Shown: positions 9,194 to 19,805, numbered from the stretch's first letter. The stretch is 64,000 nucleotides of DNA from Lentilactobacillus diolivorans DSM 14421 (GCF_001434255.1 NZ_AZEY01000098.1:62001-126000); one strand, 5' to 3'. Notes: generated by a model not told the origin, from the letters alone. Translations and numbers: made by a program.

Positions 9194-12100
9194 TCACTCC
9201 TTTGTTGCGGTATAAAATGCTTTTTCAATAACAGCCTCTTTATCGATTCCCGGTTGCGTGTATTTAGCGATCAGATCTCGCATCTTATGGAAATCGCGTG
9301 GATAGACTTTAACAAACTTTTGTTTTTCACTGTCCCAGTTATCCAGGATTTCTTTGGCAGTTTCCGAATGGGTGTAGTCGTAATGTTTTTTAAGCAGATC
9401 CTTTAGGATGCTGTCATCGCCAGTTTCTCCCAGTTTGTAGAGGTCGACCAGTTCTTCATTACATTTTTGCCTGAAGTCATGGGTCCAGTCATAAACGTAG
9501 GCAACCCCACCAGACATGCCGGCTGCGAAGTTGCGACCTGTCCGGCCTAGAATAACCGCGACACCGCCGGTCATGTATTCGCAGCCATTGTTACCAATAC
9601 CTTCAACAACGACCTTGGCACCTGAGTTACGGACACAGAAACGTTCACCTGCGCGACCATTGAAGTAGGCTTCACCACCGGTGGCACCAAAACAGGCAAC
9701 GTTACCGATAATTGGTGAGTGCGTATATAAGACTCTGGCCTGGCGAGGCGATGTGACGATTAATCGACCACCTGATAATCCTTTACCAACGTAATCGTTT
9801 GCTTCACCGACTAATTGGATTTCCATTCCTTGAGTAATAAAGGCGCCAAAGCTTTGGCCGGCTGTCCCACGATAGTGAAATTTCATCGCACCGGGTTTAA
9901 GGCCGTAGTTGCCAAAGTGAGCCCCAATCCAACCGCCCATTCTGGTACCGACTGCCCGCATGGTGTTATTGATCGGCAGGCTGACAGTTGTTGAATTACC
10001 GTTTTGCAAGCTTGTTTTGGCGAACTGGTCAAGATCCGGCCAGTTGTATTTTGGCTTAAATGGATTGGTGACTTTTCGCTCAATTGGAATGGTTTTATTG
10101 ATAATTCGGTCGTAGTTCAGGGTTTTAGCCTTACCTGCCGGTACATATCGTGGTTGGAGGTGCTCACCATGACCAACCATTTCGTCGATTGTCCGGTAAC
10201 CCAAAGCGGCCATTTGTTCACGCAAATCCTGAGCTAAGAAATGCATCATATTGATGATATAGTCGGGCTTGCCCGCATATAGTTTCCGTAATGCCGGATT
10301 TTGGCTGGTGATGCCAACTGGGCAAGTGTTTAGGTTACATTTCCGCATCATGATGCAGCCAATTGAGACCATCGTTAGGGTGCCAAAACTAAATTCTTCA
10401 GCACCGAGCATGATGGCTACCGCAATATCCCGGCCGGTTAGCAGTTTGCCGTCAACTTCCAGAGTTGTTCGTTGTCGTAAGTGATTGAGGGCCAATGTTT
10501 GGTGCGCATCTGCCAAGCCCATTTCCCAAGGTAGGCCACAATCTCGGGTTGAATTTCGGGGTGCCGCACCGGTTCCGCCATCGTAGCCGGCGATGACAAC
10601 CGTATTTGCCCCAGCCTTAACCACACCTGCGGCGACGGTTCCCACACCTGTCGATGATACTAGTTTGACGTTAATTTTGGCATACGGATTGACCTGCTTG
10701 AGATCATAAATAAGTTGGGCTAAATCCTCAATTGAGTAAATATCATGATGAGGCGGTGGTGAAATTAATTGAACCCCGGCAATTGAACCTCGGATACTGG
10801 CAACCCACGGATAAGCCTTCCCGGCTGGCAGCTGACCGCCTTCACCAGGCTTGGCACCTTGGGCCATTTTAATTTGAATTTCTTCGGCGCTCATCAAGTA
10901 TTCCGTGTTGACGCCAAAGCGGGCTGTCGAGACCTGTTTGATTTTGCTATTGCGATCCAAACCGTCGGCCCCGACTTTAAACCGTCGCCGGTCCTCGCCA
11001 CCCTCACCAGTGTTGCTGCGGGCGCCAAGTTTGTTCATCGCGATCGCAATCGTTTCGTGGGCTTCTTGCGAAAGAGCACCAAAGCTCATCGCGCCGGCTT
11101 TAAACCGCTTGACGATGGTACTGACCGGCTCGACTTCACTCAAAGGAACCGGTTGTTTGCCCGTCGCCTTGATGTCCCACATTGAGCGAAGGGTAACCGG
11201 ATTTTCAGATGCCTCCTGATTCATTTGGGCGGCGTATTTTTGATAGTCATGGTAGCTGCCAACGCGGACAGCCTTTTGGAATTGATAAATTGATTTTGGA
11301 TTATATAGGTGATGTTCACCGTCAACTTTGTATTGGAAACTACCACCGGATTGAAGGTCATCAATGGCATGATTACCATAGGCCGACTGATATTTTTGTT
11401 CGTATTCGGCTTCAATTTGATTGAGGTTAATTCCCTCGATTCGGCTTGGTGTGCCAGTGAAATACTGGTTAATGACGTTATCAGCCAAACCAACGGCTTC
11501 AAACAGTTGGGCACCCTTATAACCGGCGACTGTCGAAATCCCCATCCGGCTCATAATTTTGATAATGCCTTTGGTGGAAGCTTTGCAATAGCTGTCAAGT
11601 TGTTTGCCATAGCCGCGTTCTGTAAGGGTTGCAAAAGCACCATAGGGATGAATGGCAGCTGCGCCATAACCAACCAGGCAGGCAAAATGGTGAATTTCAC
11701 ACGCTTCGGCAGTATCAACCACAATTGAGGCGTCGGTTCCCTTTCCTTGGCGAACCAAGTAGTTATTAAGGCCGGCAACTGCCAAAAGAACGGGAATTGT
11801 CATCTGATTTTTGGTTACTGGCCGATCGGATAGAATTAAAATTGTTGCGCCATCGTCGATCGCATTTTCAGCTTGTTTAAATAACCGTTCGAGAACGTGA
11901 GCGAGTCGGTCCGGCGTTTCTGTCAATTCATAGGCTAATGAAAGTTTGACAACCTTGAGAGCGGGTAAGTCCAAACTTGTTATTTTTGCATACTGCTGAT
12001 CATCAAGAATGGGACTGCTGATCTTTAGTTTTTGACAGTTTTTAGCAACATCTTTGGTGACATCAGCATCCCGGCCGAGGAATAGGGTCGTGCTAATGAC

Positions 12101-13654
12101 GATCTTTTCACGTAAAGGATCAATTGGCGGATTGGTAACTTGAGCAAAGGACTGTTTAAAGTAAGTAAAAAGGGATTCTGATTTATGACTTAAGACGGCT
12201 AGTGGGGAATCAAATCCCATTGCCACGACTGGTTCACCACCATTTTCAGCCATCGGGATTAAGGCTGTTTCAATGACTTCGTGAGTATAACCATTTCGCC
12301 GCCAAAGCTTTTCCAATTGATCACCGGCAACTTTTTCTTCCGGCTTGACATCTGGCAAATGATCTAAAGTGAGCCGATTAGCAGCGAGCCATTGTTGATA
12401 CGGATGGGCTTTGGCATATTGATGTTTTAAATCAGCTGACTTATAAATATGACCGTTACTGGTATCAACCAGCAGCATTTCCGCCGGGGCTAGAATGCCC
12501 TTATCAACAATATCTTGGGGAGCGATGTCGACCACGCCCGATTCTGAAGCGACGACCAATTGATTATTTTTGGTTAACGTGTAACGGGAAGGCCGCAAGC
12601 CGTTTCGATCCAGAAAAGCGCCAACTTGGATCCCGTCGGTAAAACAGAGTGCTGCCGGGCCGTCCCATGGTGCCATAAATGACGTATTGTATTCATCAAA
12701 GGCCCGCTGGTTGTCAGGCATGTCGGTGCCCTTACCGGATGCCTCGGGAATCATCATCATTAATGATTGTGGGATGCTGCGGCCATGACGGTACAGATAC
12801 TCCATGCAGTTTTCCAGCTTGGCCGAGTCGGAGTCGTCTTCATCATAAATTTCGATTTGATGACTGGTCATCCAATTTTCAGCACCCTTTAGCGTATTAA
12901 TTTCGCCGTTATGAGCGAGAAATCTGAACGGTTGGGCCCGATCCCAGCTTGGAAATGTGTTGGTTGAAAATCGGGAATGGATTAAACAAATGGCGCTCTT
13001 CATTTCGGGATCATGTAAGTCCGGATAGAAGTGGGCAACCTGATAAGCGTGTAGCATACCCTTGTAAATCAGCGTTCGGCTGGATAATGAGCAAATATAC
13101 ATGGCTTGTCGATCGAACGTTTTTTCTAAAGAACGGCGGAGTTCATACAACCGATCTTCAAAATCCTGACCGGATTGCATGTCAACAGACCGCTGTAAAA
13201 TGACTTGGACAAAGCCCGGCATTGATTTTTGAGCGGCTGGGCCACAACTTTCGTAAACAAAGGGAACCGATCGGCAAAAAAGGACGGTAAATCCAGCTGC
13301 TTCAATTCGTTCTGTGACGGCTTTTAACATCGCTGCCTTTTTATCCGGTTCATGTGGCAGGAATAATTGAGCTACCGCGTAATCACCGGCTTTAGGTAAT
13401 GAAATGTCATTTTTAGCCAGTTCATTGCGAAAGAAGGCATCCGGCATTGCCATTAAAATTCCTGCACCATCACCGGTATCCGGCTCAGCACCAGTTCCAC
13501 CACGATGGTTCATTCGTTGTAACATCGTCAGGGCCTTTTCAACAAGTTCGTGGCTTGGTTGGCCGTCAACCTGAGTGATAAAGCCCATTCCACAAGCGTC
13601 GTGTTCAAATTTAGGATCATACATTAATTTTTCTGAGTGTGCTAAATGACTCAT
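9194..13654 (-). CDS. gltB: Glutamate synthase (NADPH), large subunit
   Basis: 1486 residues from the ATG at 13654 (AGGTGA ribosome site); a TTG at 13672 is in frame but poorer. It converts glutamine and 2-oxoglutarate into two glutamates. Domains in order: class II glutamine amidotransferase whose nucleophile is C21 after removal of a 20-residue propeptide (DACGMGF), a central linker, the FMN barrel (around 830-1200, with MAQGAKPGEGGQLPAGK) and the 3Fe-4S cysteines in CIMMRKCNLNTCPVGI, then the C-terminal GXGXG beta-helix. All motifs are intact. Upstream it is divergent from the suf operon with about 500 bases between. Confidence 0.97.
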   Translation of the reverse strand: MSHLAHSEKLMYDPKFEHDACGMGFITQVDGQPSHELVEKALTMLQRMNHRGGTGAEPDTGDGAGILMAMPDAFFRNELAKNDISLPKAGDYAVAQLFLPHEPDKKAAMLKAVTERIEAAGFTVLFCRSVPFVYESCGPAAQKSMPGFVQVILQRSVDMQSGQDFEDRLYELRRSLEKTFDRQAMYICSLSSRTLIYKGMLHAYQVAHFYPDLHDPEMKSAICLIHSRFSTNTFPSWDRAQPFRFLAHNGEINTLKGAENWMTSHQIEIYDEDDSDSAKLENCMEYLYRHGRSIPQSLMMMIPEASGKGTDMPDNQRAFDEYNTSFMAPWDGPAALCFTDGIQVGAFLDRNGLRPSRYTLTKNNQLVVASESGVVDIAPQDIVDKGILAPAEMLLVDTSNGHIYKSADLKHQYAKAHPYQQWLAANRLTLDHLPDVKPEEKVAGDQLEKLWRRNGYTHEVIETALIPMAENGGEPVVAMGFDSPLAVLSHKSESLFTYFKQSFAQVTNPPIDPLREKIVISTTLFLGRDADVTKDVAKNCQKLKISSPILDDQQYAKITSLDLPALKVVKLSLAYELTETPDRLAHVLERLFKQAENAIDDGATILILSDRPVTKNQMTIPVLLAVAGLNNYLVRQGKGTDASIVVDTAEACEIHHFACLVGYGAAAIHPYGAFATLTERGYGKQLDSYCKASTKGIIKIMSRMGISTVAGYKGAQLFEAVGLADNVINQYFTGTPSRIEGINLNQIEAEYEQKYQSAYGNHAIDDLQSGGSFQYKVDGEHHLYNPKSIYQFQKAVRVGSYHDYQKYAAQMNQEASENPVTLRSMWDIKATGKQPVPLSEVEPVSTIVKRFKAGAMSFGALSQEAHETIAIAMNKLGARSNTGEGGEDRRRFKVGADGLDRNSKIKQVSTARFGVNTEYLMSAEEIQIKMAQGAKPGEGGQLPAGKAYPWVASIRGSIAGVQLISPPPHHDIYSIEDLAQLIYDLKQVNPYAKINVKLVSSTGVGTVAAGVVKAGANTVVIAGYDGGTGAAPRNSTRDCGLPWEMGLADAHQTLALNHLRQRTTLEVDGKLLTGRDIAVAIMLGAEEFSFGTLTMVSIGCIMMRKCNLNTCPVGITSQNPALRKLYAGKPDYIINMMHFLAQDLREQMAALGYRTIDEMVGHGEHLQPRYVPAGKAKTLNYDRIINKTIPIERKVTNPFKPKYNWPDLDQFAKTSLQNGNSTTVSLPINNTMRAVGTRMGGWIGAHFGNYGLKPGAMKFHYRGTAGQSFGAFITQGMEIQLVGEANDYVGKGLSGGRLIVTSPRQARVLYTHSPIIGNVACFGATGGEAYFNGRAGERFCVRNSGAKVVVEGIGNNGCEYMTGGVAVILGRTGRNFAAGMSGGVAYVYDWTHDFRQKCNEELVDLYKLGETGDDSILKDLLKKHYDYTHSETAKEILDNWDSEKQKFVKVYPRDFHKMRDLIAKYTQPGIDKEAVIEKAFYTATKE

Positions 13655-13700
13655 GAGGTCACCTACTTTCAAAAGTTTAGATTAAAAAAGGCAAATATAT

Positions 13701-13728
13701 TTATCATGATATTCTCATTTTGTGACAA
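13701..13728 (-). promoter_or_regulatory. Probable gltB promoter
   Basis: Minus-strand TTGTCA and TGATAA with a 16-base spacer, about 45 bases before the gltB ATG. The -10 lies in a short AT-rich imperfect dyad (AATATCATGATAAATATATT) that could hold a regulator, but no known box is identified. Confidence 0.5.
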
Positions 13729-14178
13729 AGCAATGTTTTTTTGTATTTTTTTCAGGGAAAAGCAGGAGAAGCTAATCAAAATTGGTTGAATTTTCTGGAT
13801 GAAACAAGGTATTAGGAAATATTTTTATTGATTTTAATAATTGAAAAAATTATGAATAAATATCCGACTGGAAAATCAAAAAACGATTTTGGTCTATTTT
13901 ATAGTTTTCCTTTTGTTAAGGGGATTGTCGATTGTTTTGTTAAGATTGGTTGAACGTTATGATTTAGTCGATATCCTGAATTTTCCTAAGAAGTTTTCTT
14001 ATATTATTAGAGTTTGCCATTGCATCGTGATGTTAATGGGGGTAAAGTAAAAATAATTTTTTAGAGTGTTCTGGAAGCCAACCGGCTGATATTTGGTTTT
14101 ACTGATCAGCTTGTAAGGATTGTGTCTTCCAGTGATGAATGATTGTTAGAACGTCACCATCAGAAAGGAACGAACATT
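13729..14178 (+). promoter_or_regulatory. gltB-sufC intergenic region with a folded suf leader
   Basis: AT-rich spacer between divergent operons. A possible plus-strand promoter is TTGATT-17-TATGAA near 13827. Just before sufC two nested stems can form: CTGGAAG (14071) with CTTCCAG (14126) and GCTGAT (14085) with ATCAGC (14105). No T run follows, so it is not an ordinary terminator. No match to a known riboswitch consensus was recognised. I see no gene here. Confidence 0.4.
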
Positions 14179-14997
14179 ATGGCAACTTTAAAAGTAACGG
14201 ACCTACACGTCAGCGTAACTGATGAAGAGGCCAAAACGAGCAAGGAAATTCTTAAAGGGGTAAATTTAACCATGAATACCGGGGAAACTCACGCAATCAT
14301 GGGCCCCAACGGAACCGGTAAATCAACCTTGTCGGAAACCATTATGGGAAATCCCCATTATCAGGTCACCCAAGGCAATATCATGCTGGACGGTGTCAGC
14401 CTGCTTGGAAAAACTGTTGACGCTCGGGCTCGGGCCGGGTTGTTTTTAGCCATGCAGTATCCAGCAGAAATCAAAGGCATTACCAACATGGAATTTATGC
14501 GGGCAGCGGTAAACGCAACCCGACCGGCGGATGATCCAATTTCAGTTCGGGCATTCTTAAAAGAGCTGGATAAGAACCTTGAAGTCCTTAATATGTCGGA
14601 TGATATGGCCGAACGCTACTTAAATGAAGGATTCTCTGGCGGTGAAAAAAAGCGAAATGAAATTCTTCAATTGATGATGATTAAGCCGAAATTTGCTATT
14701 TTGGATGAAATCGATTCTGGTTTGGATATTGATGCGTTACAAGTGGTGGCCAAAGGCGTTAATCAAATGCAGAGCCCGGATTTTGGCGTTCTGATGATTA
14801 CCCACTATCAACGGCTGCTTAACTACATTCACCCCGATCAGGTTCATGTCATGATGGGTGGTCGAATTGTTAAGACTGGGGATGCAACGCTGGCAACGGA
14901 ACTCGAAGCCAAGGGATACGCTGGTTTGCGCGATGAACTTGGGTTGGATGTTGATTTGGTTGATGAGGATGTGACTACCGGAAACGGGGGTCGATAA
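14179..14997 (+). CDS. sufC: Fe-S assembly ATPase SufC
   Basis: 272 residues from the ATG at 14179 (AAAGGAACG upstream); an earlier TTG is unlikely. SufC is the ABC-type ATPase of the SufBCD scaffold that builds iron-sulfur clusters in the cytoplasm. Walker A is GPNGTGKST (42-50), followed by the signature FSGGEKKR and Walker B FAILDEIDSGLDID with the SufC-typical ID after the D-loop, and the switch histidine in MITHYQR. It is the first gene of sufC-D-S-U-B, the order usual in Firmicutes. The C-terminus carries an acidic extension (DVDLVDEDVTTGNGG). Confidence 0.97.
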   Translation: MATLKVTDLHVSVTDEEAKTSKEILKGVNLTMNTGETHAIMGPNGTGKSTLSETIMGNPHYQVTQGNIMLDGVSLLGKTVDARARAGLFLAMQYPAEIKGITNMEFMRAAVNATRPADDPISVRAFLKELDKNLEVLNMSDDMAERYLNEGFSGGEKKRNEILQLMMIKPKFAILDEIDSGLDIDALQVVAKGVNQMQSPDFGVLMITHYQRLLNYIHPDQVHVMMGGRIVKTGDATLATELEAKGYAGLRDELGLDVDLVDEDVTTGNGGR

Positions 14998-14998
14998 G

Positions 14999-16291
14999 AT
15001 GGTTAAATCAATGACGTTGACGATGAATCCAGCCCTATTGGAAAATGCTAAACTGGCTAATGAACCAAGATGGTTAAGCGATCTTCGTCAACAAGCCTGG
15101 CAGAAAATCGCAACGCTTCCGATGCCAATTTTTGCAAAGATTAATTATCATCACTGGCCACTGTTGGATTTTGCTTCGGAATCAGTGGTTAACGTCACAG
15201 TTCCCGAAAGTGTGCAGTCCCAGCTGGCAAGTTATCAATTTGCCAGTGTTGGCCAAGTGGTTGCAAAGATTGCTCTAGATGAGGATTTGATGGCGAAGGG
15301 CGTGATCTTGTGCGATTTGCAGACAGCGATCCGTCAGCATAGTGACCTGGTAGCCAATTACTTTTTCAAGCAAGCCATTCAGTTTGATGAGAATCGACTA
15401 ACGGCCATTAACGCCGCGTTGGTTAATGGCGGTGCATTTCTTTACGTTCCGGCAAATGTAGAAGTTACTGAACCAATCAATTTACTGCAAGTTCAAGATA
15501 GCCGACAGTCAACGAATTTTGTGAATCACACGTTAATTGTTGCTGGAGCAAACAGTCGGTTTAAAGTTCTTCAGCGATCCCAGACAGTTGGTGAGGTTGC
15601 CAATCCAGCTCATACTATGGTAGAGATCGTTGCCGAGGCCGGCAGTTACGTCAAATTTTCAGCGTTGGATTCGTTTGCGAAACAAACGCACGCTTACATT
15701 AATCGGCGTGGTTATTTAGCAAATGATGCCCGCATTGATTGGGCAGTCGGTGTGATGAACGATGGTAATACGATTGCCGATTTTGATTCTAATTTAGTTG
15801 GTAACGGTTCCCATACGGAAATGCAGACTGTGGCCATTTCAACGGATCAACAAACTCAGGGCATTGACACGCAGGTGACCAATTATGGTCGTCATTCCGA
15901 GGGTAATATCCTGCAACGTGGGATTTTGCTTGGAAAATCAGCATTGGTTTTTAACGGTATTGGCAAGATTATCAAGGGTGCCCATGGCGCGAAGGCGCAA
16001 CAGGAGAATCGGGTATTGATGCTATCCCCCAAAGCCCGGGGTGATGCCAACCCAATTTTGCTGATTGACGAAAATGACGTGATTGCCGGCCATGCTGCCA
16101 GTGTTGGTCGAATTAACCAAGACCAGTTATATTATTTGATGAGTCGCGGGTTGACAAAGGAAATGGCGCAGCGGTTGGTTGCTCGAGGCTTTCTCGGCGT
16201 TGTTCTGCGTGATATTCCAGTCGCTGAGGTTCGAAGTCAGTTAGTTGATATGATTGAAAGGAAGCTTGCAAATGGACAGGGGACTGAATAA
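14999..16291 (+). CDS. sufD: Fe-S scaffold protein SufD
   Basis: 430 residues. SufD pairs with SufB and SufC to form the cluster assembly scaffold. The right-handed beta-helix core runs from about residue 145 (GGAFLYVPANVEVTEPINLL) to 370, ending with the conserved NYGRHSEGNILQRG and the C-terminal helical [23 protein letters not shown] shared with SufB. The ATG follows sufC by one base (TAAGATG) with no strong ribosome site of its own, suggesting coupled translation. The 3' end overlaps the start of sufS by 20 bases. Confidence 0.96.
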   Translation: MVKSMTLTMNPALLENAKLANEPRWLSDLRQQAWQKIATLPMPIFAKINYHHWPLLDFASESVVNVTVPESVQSQLASYQFASVGQVVAKIALDEDLMAKGVILCDLQTAIRQHSDLVANYFFKQAIQFDENRLTAINAALVNGGAFLYVPANVEVTEPINLLQVQDSRQSTNFVNHTLIVAGANSRFKVLQRSQTVGEVANPAHTMVEIVAEAGSYVKFSALDSFAKQTHAYINRRGYLANDARIDWAVGVMNDGNTIADFDSNLVGNGSHTEMQTVAISTDQQTQGIDTQVTNYGRHSEGNILQRGILLGKSALVFNGIGKIIKGAHGAKAQQENRVLMLSPKARGDANPILLIDENDVIAGHAASVGRINQDQLYYLMSRGLTKEMAQRLVARGFLGVVLRDIPVAEVRSQLVDMIERKLANGQGTE

Positions 16292-17510
16292 TTCAAGGGA
16301 TGATTTCCCGATTTTAGACCAACAGGTAAATGATGAACCGCTGGTTTATCTGGATAACGCCGCGACAACCCAAAAACCAATGCAAGTTCTAAATGCGATC
16401 ATGCACTATTACGAAACTGATAATGCAAATGTTCATCGTGGCGTGCACACGTTGGCAGAACGCGCAACTGAAAGCTATGAGGCGGCGCGCGATAAGGTGG
16501 CTGAGTTTATTAATGCAGCTAGTCGAAAATCAATTATCTACACGCGATCAACGACCGAAAGTTTAAATTGGATTGCCGCCAGTTTTGGTAATCAGGTTGT
16601 CCGGGAAGGCGATGAAATTGTGATTTCCCAGTTGGAACATCACAGTAATATTGTTCCTTGGCAGCAGGTGGCGCAGAAGCAACACGCTGTCTTGAAATAT
16701 ATTGATTTAACGCCGGACGGTCAGCTGGATATGGATAGTGCCCGCAAGCAAATTACTGATAAGACAAAAATTGTTTCAATTGCCCATGCCGCAAATGTGG
16801 TTGGGGTGGTAAATCCCATTAAGCAGTTAGCCCGATTGGCCCATCAGCACGGTGCTTATATGATTGCTGACGGCGCTCAGGCTGCACCACATATGAAAGT
16901 CGATGTCCAAGATCTTGATGTGGATTTTTATGCTTTTTCCGGGCATAAACTACTGGCACCAACCGGGATTGGCGTTCTATATGGCAAGGAAGAGTTATTA
17001 AATGCCATGGCACCGGCTCAATTTGGCGGTGAGATGATCGATTTTGTTCACCATCAAACTGCCTCATGGAAGCAATTGCCTTGGAAGTTTGAGGCCGGGA
17101 CACCCAATATTAGCGGTGCAATTGCCCTGGGTAGTGCGATTGATTACTTAAATCAATTGGGGATGGCTAACATCCAAGCCTATGAACATGAATTAGTGGC
17201 AGCAACGTTGCCAAGACTGTTGAAAATTGAAGGTCTGACGGTTTATGGCCCTCACGATCCCAATCAGCATACCGGCGTGATTGCGTTTAATCTGGATGGG
17301 CTACATCCACATGATTTGGCAACCGGGTTGGATATGGAAGGCATCGCGGTTCGGGCCGGCCACCATTGTGCACAGCCATTAATGACCTATTTAAACGTTA
17401 ACGCGACTGCCCGAGCAAGCTTTTATTTTTACAATACGTTTGAAGATGCCGATAGATTAGTTAGTGGTATTCAAGCAGTAAAGGAGTTTTTCGCCGATGG
17501 GATTAGCTAA
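16272..17510 (+). CDS. sufS: Cysteine desulfurase SufS
   Basis: 412 residues from the ATG at 16272 (AAAGGAAG ribosome site). A PLP enzyme that takes sulfur from cysteine as a persulfide for cluster building. PLP-binding lysine K226 lies in FYAFSGHKLLAPTG. The catalytic cysteine C366 is in RAGHHCAQPLM, the group II desulfurase motif. The N-terminal LDNAATTQKP is typical. It is encoded inside the suf operon and its end overlaps the sufU start by 14 bases, in line with SufU being its sulfur-accepting partner. Confidence 0.97.
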   Translation: MDRGLNNSRDDFPILDQQVNDEPLVYLDNAATTQKPMQVLNAIMHYYETDNANVHRGVHTLAERATESYEAARDKVAEFINAASRKSIIYTRSTTESLNWIAASFGNQVVREGDEIVISQLEHHSNIVPWQQVAQKQHAVLKYIDLTPDGQLDMDSARKQITDKTKIVSIAHAANVVGVVNPIKQLARLAHQHGAYMIADGAQAAPHMKVDVQDLDVDFYAFSGHKLLAPTGIGVLYGKEELLNAMAPAQFGGEMIDFVHHQTASWKQLPWKFEAGTPNISGAIALGSAIDYLNQLGMANIQAYEHELVAATLPRLLKIEGLTVYGPHDPNQHTGVIAFNLDGLHPHDLATGLDMEGIAVRAGHHCAQPLMTYLNVNATARASFYFYNTFEDADRLVSGIQAVKEFFADGIS

Positions 17511-17952
17511 ATTAAATCAGTTATATCGGGAGGTTATTTTGGACCATGCCCAGAATCCCCGGCACCACGGCGATTTAACCAAAGCGTCCGGAACACTGAC
17601 ATTAAGGAATCCGACTTGTGGTGATGTGATCAACGTGAGTGTGTTGATCCGAGATAACCAAATTGCCGACGTGACATTTTCCGGAACCGGCTGCACGATT
17701 TCACAAGCTTCGGCGAGTTTGATGACGACAGTTTTAATTCACCAGCCGGTTGATCAGGCCCGACAATTAATTCTGGCATTCTCGCATTTAATTACGGGAC
17801 AACCAATTAGTGAGCAACTCGAAGAGCAGCTTGGGGATGCCGTCTTGGTTGGTTCCGTTGCGGAATTTCCGACCCGAATCAAATGTGCGGCACTGGCTTG
17901 GCACGCGTTGGATAATCTACTTGCCCAGAAAGGAGTTGGCAATCATGACTGA
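17497..17952 (+). CDS. sufU: Sulfur acceptor protein SufU
   Basis: 151 residues. SufU takes the persulfide from SufS in Gram-positive bacteria and binds zinc. The metal and active residues are visible: C41 and D43 (NPTCGDVI), C66 ([10 protein letters not shown]) and C130 (RIKCAALAW). The insertion between C66 and C130 that separates SufU from IscU is present. The start overlaps sufS and the end overlaps sufB by 8 bases, so translation is tightly coupled through the operon. Confidence 0.96.
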   Translation: MGLAKLNQLYREVILDHAQNPRHHGDLTKASGTLTLRNPTCGDVINVSVLIRDNQIADVTFSGTGCTISQASASLMTTVLIHQPVDQARQLILAFSHLITGQPISEQLEEQLGDAVLVGSVAEFPTRIKCAALAWHALDNLLAQKGVGNHD

Positions 17953-19348
17953 TGTTTCAGAAATTGTTAAGGATACTGATTATGAATATGGTTTTCATGA
18001 TGATGTCAAGCCGGTTTATTCGACCGGTAAAGGCTTAACAGAGGCGATCGTTCGTGAAATTTCTGCCGAAAAGCATGAACCTAAATGGATGCTGGATTAC
18101 CGACTAGCAGCTTATCGGACTTATTTAAAGATGGCCGAGCCGGATTTTGGCCCCGACCTAACCAAATTGGATCTGGATAATATGACCTATTACCAAAAGG
18201 CAACCGATAAAAAGTATCGGGACTGGGATGATGTTCCAGAGAAAATTAAGACCACTTTTGATCGATTAGGGGTCCCAGAAGCCGAAAGAAAGTATTTAGC
18301 CGGTTCTTCCGCCCAGTATGAATCGGAAGTGGTTTATCACAATATGATGGACCAATTCGAAAAGCTGGGAATTATCTTTACGGATACGGATACGGCGCTG
18401 CAGAAGTATCCTAAACTATTTAAAAAGTGGTTTGGTAAATTAGTTAAGCCGACTAATAATAAATATGCCGCGCTAAATTCGGCGGTTTGGTCTGGTGGGA
18501 CTTTTATTTATGTTCCAAAGGGGGTCACGGTTACCACGCCAATTCAGGCCTATTTCCGGCTAAATGCTGAAAAGTCTGGCCAATTTGAACGTACTTTAAT
18601 TATTGTCGATGAAGGGGCTCATGTGGAATACGTTGAGGGATGTACCGCGCCAACCTACAAGAGTGATAGTTTGCACGCGGCGGTCGTTGAGGTAAATGTA
18701 TTGCCTCACGCGTATTGTCGGTATACCACCATTCAAAATTGGTCCAACAATGTTTATAGCTTGGAAACTAAACGTGCCCAAGCTTTGGAAGGTGCCATTA
18801 TGGAATGGGTCGATGGTAATTTGGGGTCTAAAATTACGATGAAATACCCCTCTGTTTATTTGAACGGTGAGGGCGCCCGGGGAACGATGCTGTCGATCGC
18901 GGTGGCCGGAAAGAATATTGATTCGGATACGGGTGCTCAAATGATTCATAACGCGCCAAATACGTCTTCGTCTGTTATTTCAAAATCAATTGCCAAGGAC
19001 GGTGGGGCGGTGGATTACCGTGGCAAGATTAAATTCGGTCGTCATTCGGATGGTTCATTTGCGCATGTGGAATGTGACACGATTATTATGGATGACCAAT
19101 CGTCCAGCGATACAATTCCGTATAATGAAATTTTGAATAATAACGTTTCGATGGAGCATGAGGCAAAGGTTTCAAAAATTTCTGAGGAGCAACTCTATTA
19201 TCTAATGAGCAGGGGAATCCCGGAGGCCAAGGCAACGGAAATGATTATTATGAGCTTTGTGGAACCTTTTACAAAGGAGTTGCCAATGGAGTATGCGGTG
19301 GAATTGAACCGGTTGATTAGCTTTGAGATGGAGGGGAGCATTGGATAG
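17945..19348 (+). CDS. sufB: Fe-S scaffold protein SufB
   Basis: 467 residues from the ATG at 17945 (AAAGGAG 8 bases upstream). SufB is the scaffold subunit on which the iron-sulfur cluster is assembled. Typical features are [26 protein letters not shown], the conserved YVEGCTAP cysteine, [13 protein letters not shown], and the C-terminal [23 protein letters not shown]. The length is normal. It closes the five-gene suf operon and is followed by a palindromic repeat locus rather than a clear terminator. Confidence 0.97.
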   Translation: MTDVSEIVKDTDYEYGFHDDVKPVYSTGKGLTEAIVREISAEKHEPKWMLDYRLAAYRTYLKMAEPDFGPDLTKLDLDNMTYYQKATDKKYRDWDDVPEKIKTTFDRLGVPEAERKYLAGSSAQYESEVVYHNMMDQFEKLGIIFTDTDTALQKYPKLFKKWFGKLVKPTNNKYAALNSAVWSGGTFIYVPKGVTVTTPIQAYFRLNAEKSGQFERTLIIVDEGAHVEYVEGCTAPTYKSDSLHAAVVEVNVLPHAYCRYTTIQNWSNNVYSLETKRAQALEGAIMEWVDGNLGSKITMKYPSVYLNGEGARGTMLSIAVAGKNIDSDTGAQMIHNAPNTSSSVISKSIAKDGGAVDYRGKIKFGRHSDGSFAHVECDTIIMDDQSSSDTIPYNEILNNNVSMEHEAKVSKISEEQLYYLMSRGIPEAKATEMIIMSFVEPFTKELPMEYAVELNRLISFEMEGSIG

Positions 19349-19356
19349 TAGACAGA

Positions 19357-19735
19357 GTGCGCCAACAAGCGGTTAGATCCCAGAATATAAGCACCCTAAA
19401 CCCAATATTTCGGGTTTGAATATTGGGTTTAGGGTGCTTATATGGCCGGGATCTGCTTGTTGGCACACGTTTCAGCTAGATAGCAGTGATAAATTCCGGT
19501 TCTGAATAGTAGGCTTAACTGCCTTATATGGCCGGGATCTGCTTGTTGGCACACGTTTCGGCTAGATAGCAGTGATAAATTCCGGTTCTGAATAGTAGGC
19601 TTAACTGCCTTATATGGCCGGGATCTGCCTTCTTTCACACGTTTCAGCTAGGTAGCAGGGATAAAAAAATATTCCGGGTTAAAATATTGGGCCTAGGGTG
19701 TTTATATGGCCGGGATCTGCCGTCCTTCACAGTTT
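19357..19735 (+). repeat. Palindromic intergenic repeat, locus B, with 86-bp tandem arms
   Basis: A 112-bp palindrome (19357-19468) with outer arms GTGCGCCAACAAGCGG / CTGCTTGTTGGCAC, tips CCCAGAATATAAG / CTTATATGGCCGGG and a private stem GCACCCTAAACCCAATATT with its complement. The right arm recurs with TATAT boxes at 19439, 19525, 19611 and 19703. The first two 86-bp units differ at one visible base, implying recent duplication. It lies between sufB and the sufT-like gene. Confidence 0.88.
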
Positions 19736-19805
19736 TTGATTGAGCAGAAACTGTTTCATAAATTGTATAACTATCAGTCACGCTAAGAGAAAGGAAATGA
19801 TCAAA

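Noticed and set aside
9883-13203. Numerous antisense frames inside gltB
   Set aside because: Shadows of a long, moderately GC-rich gene; no ribosome sites or family matches.
19357-19735. CRISPR-like array
   Set aside because: Units are 86 bp and nearly identical throughout, without unique spacers between short repeats; no cas genes nearby.
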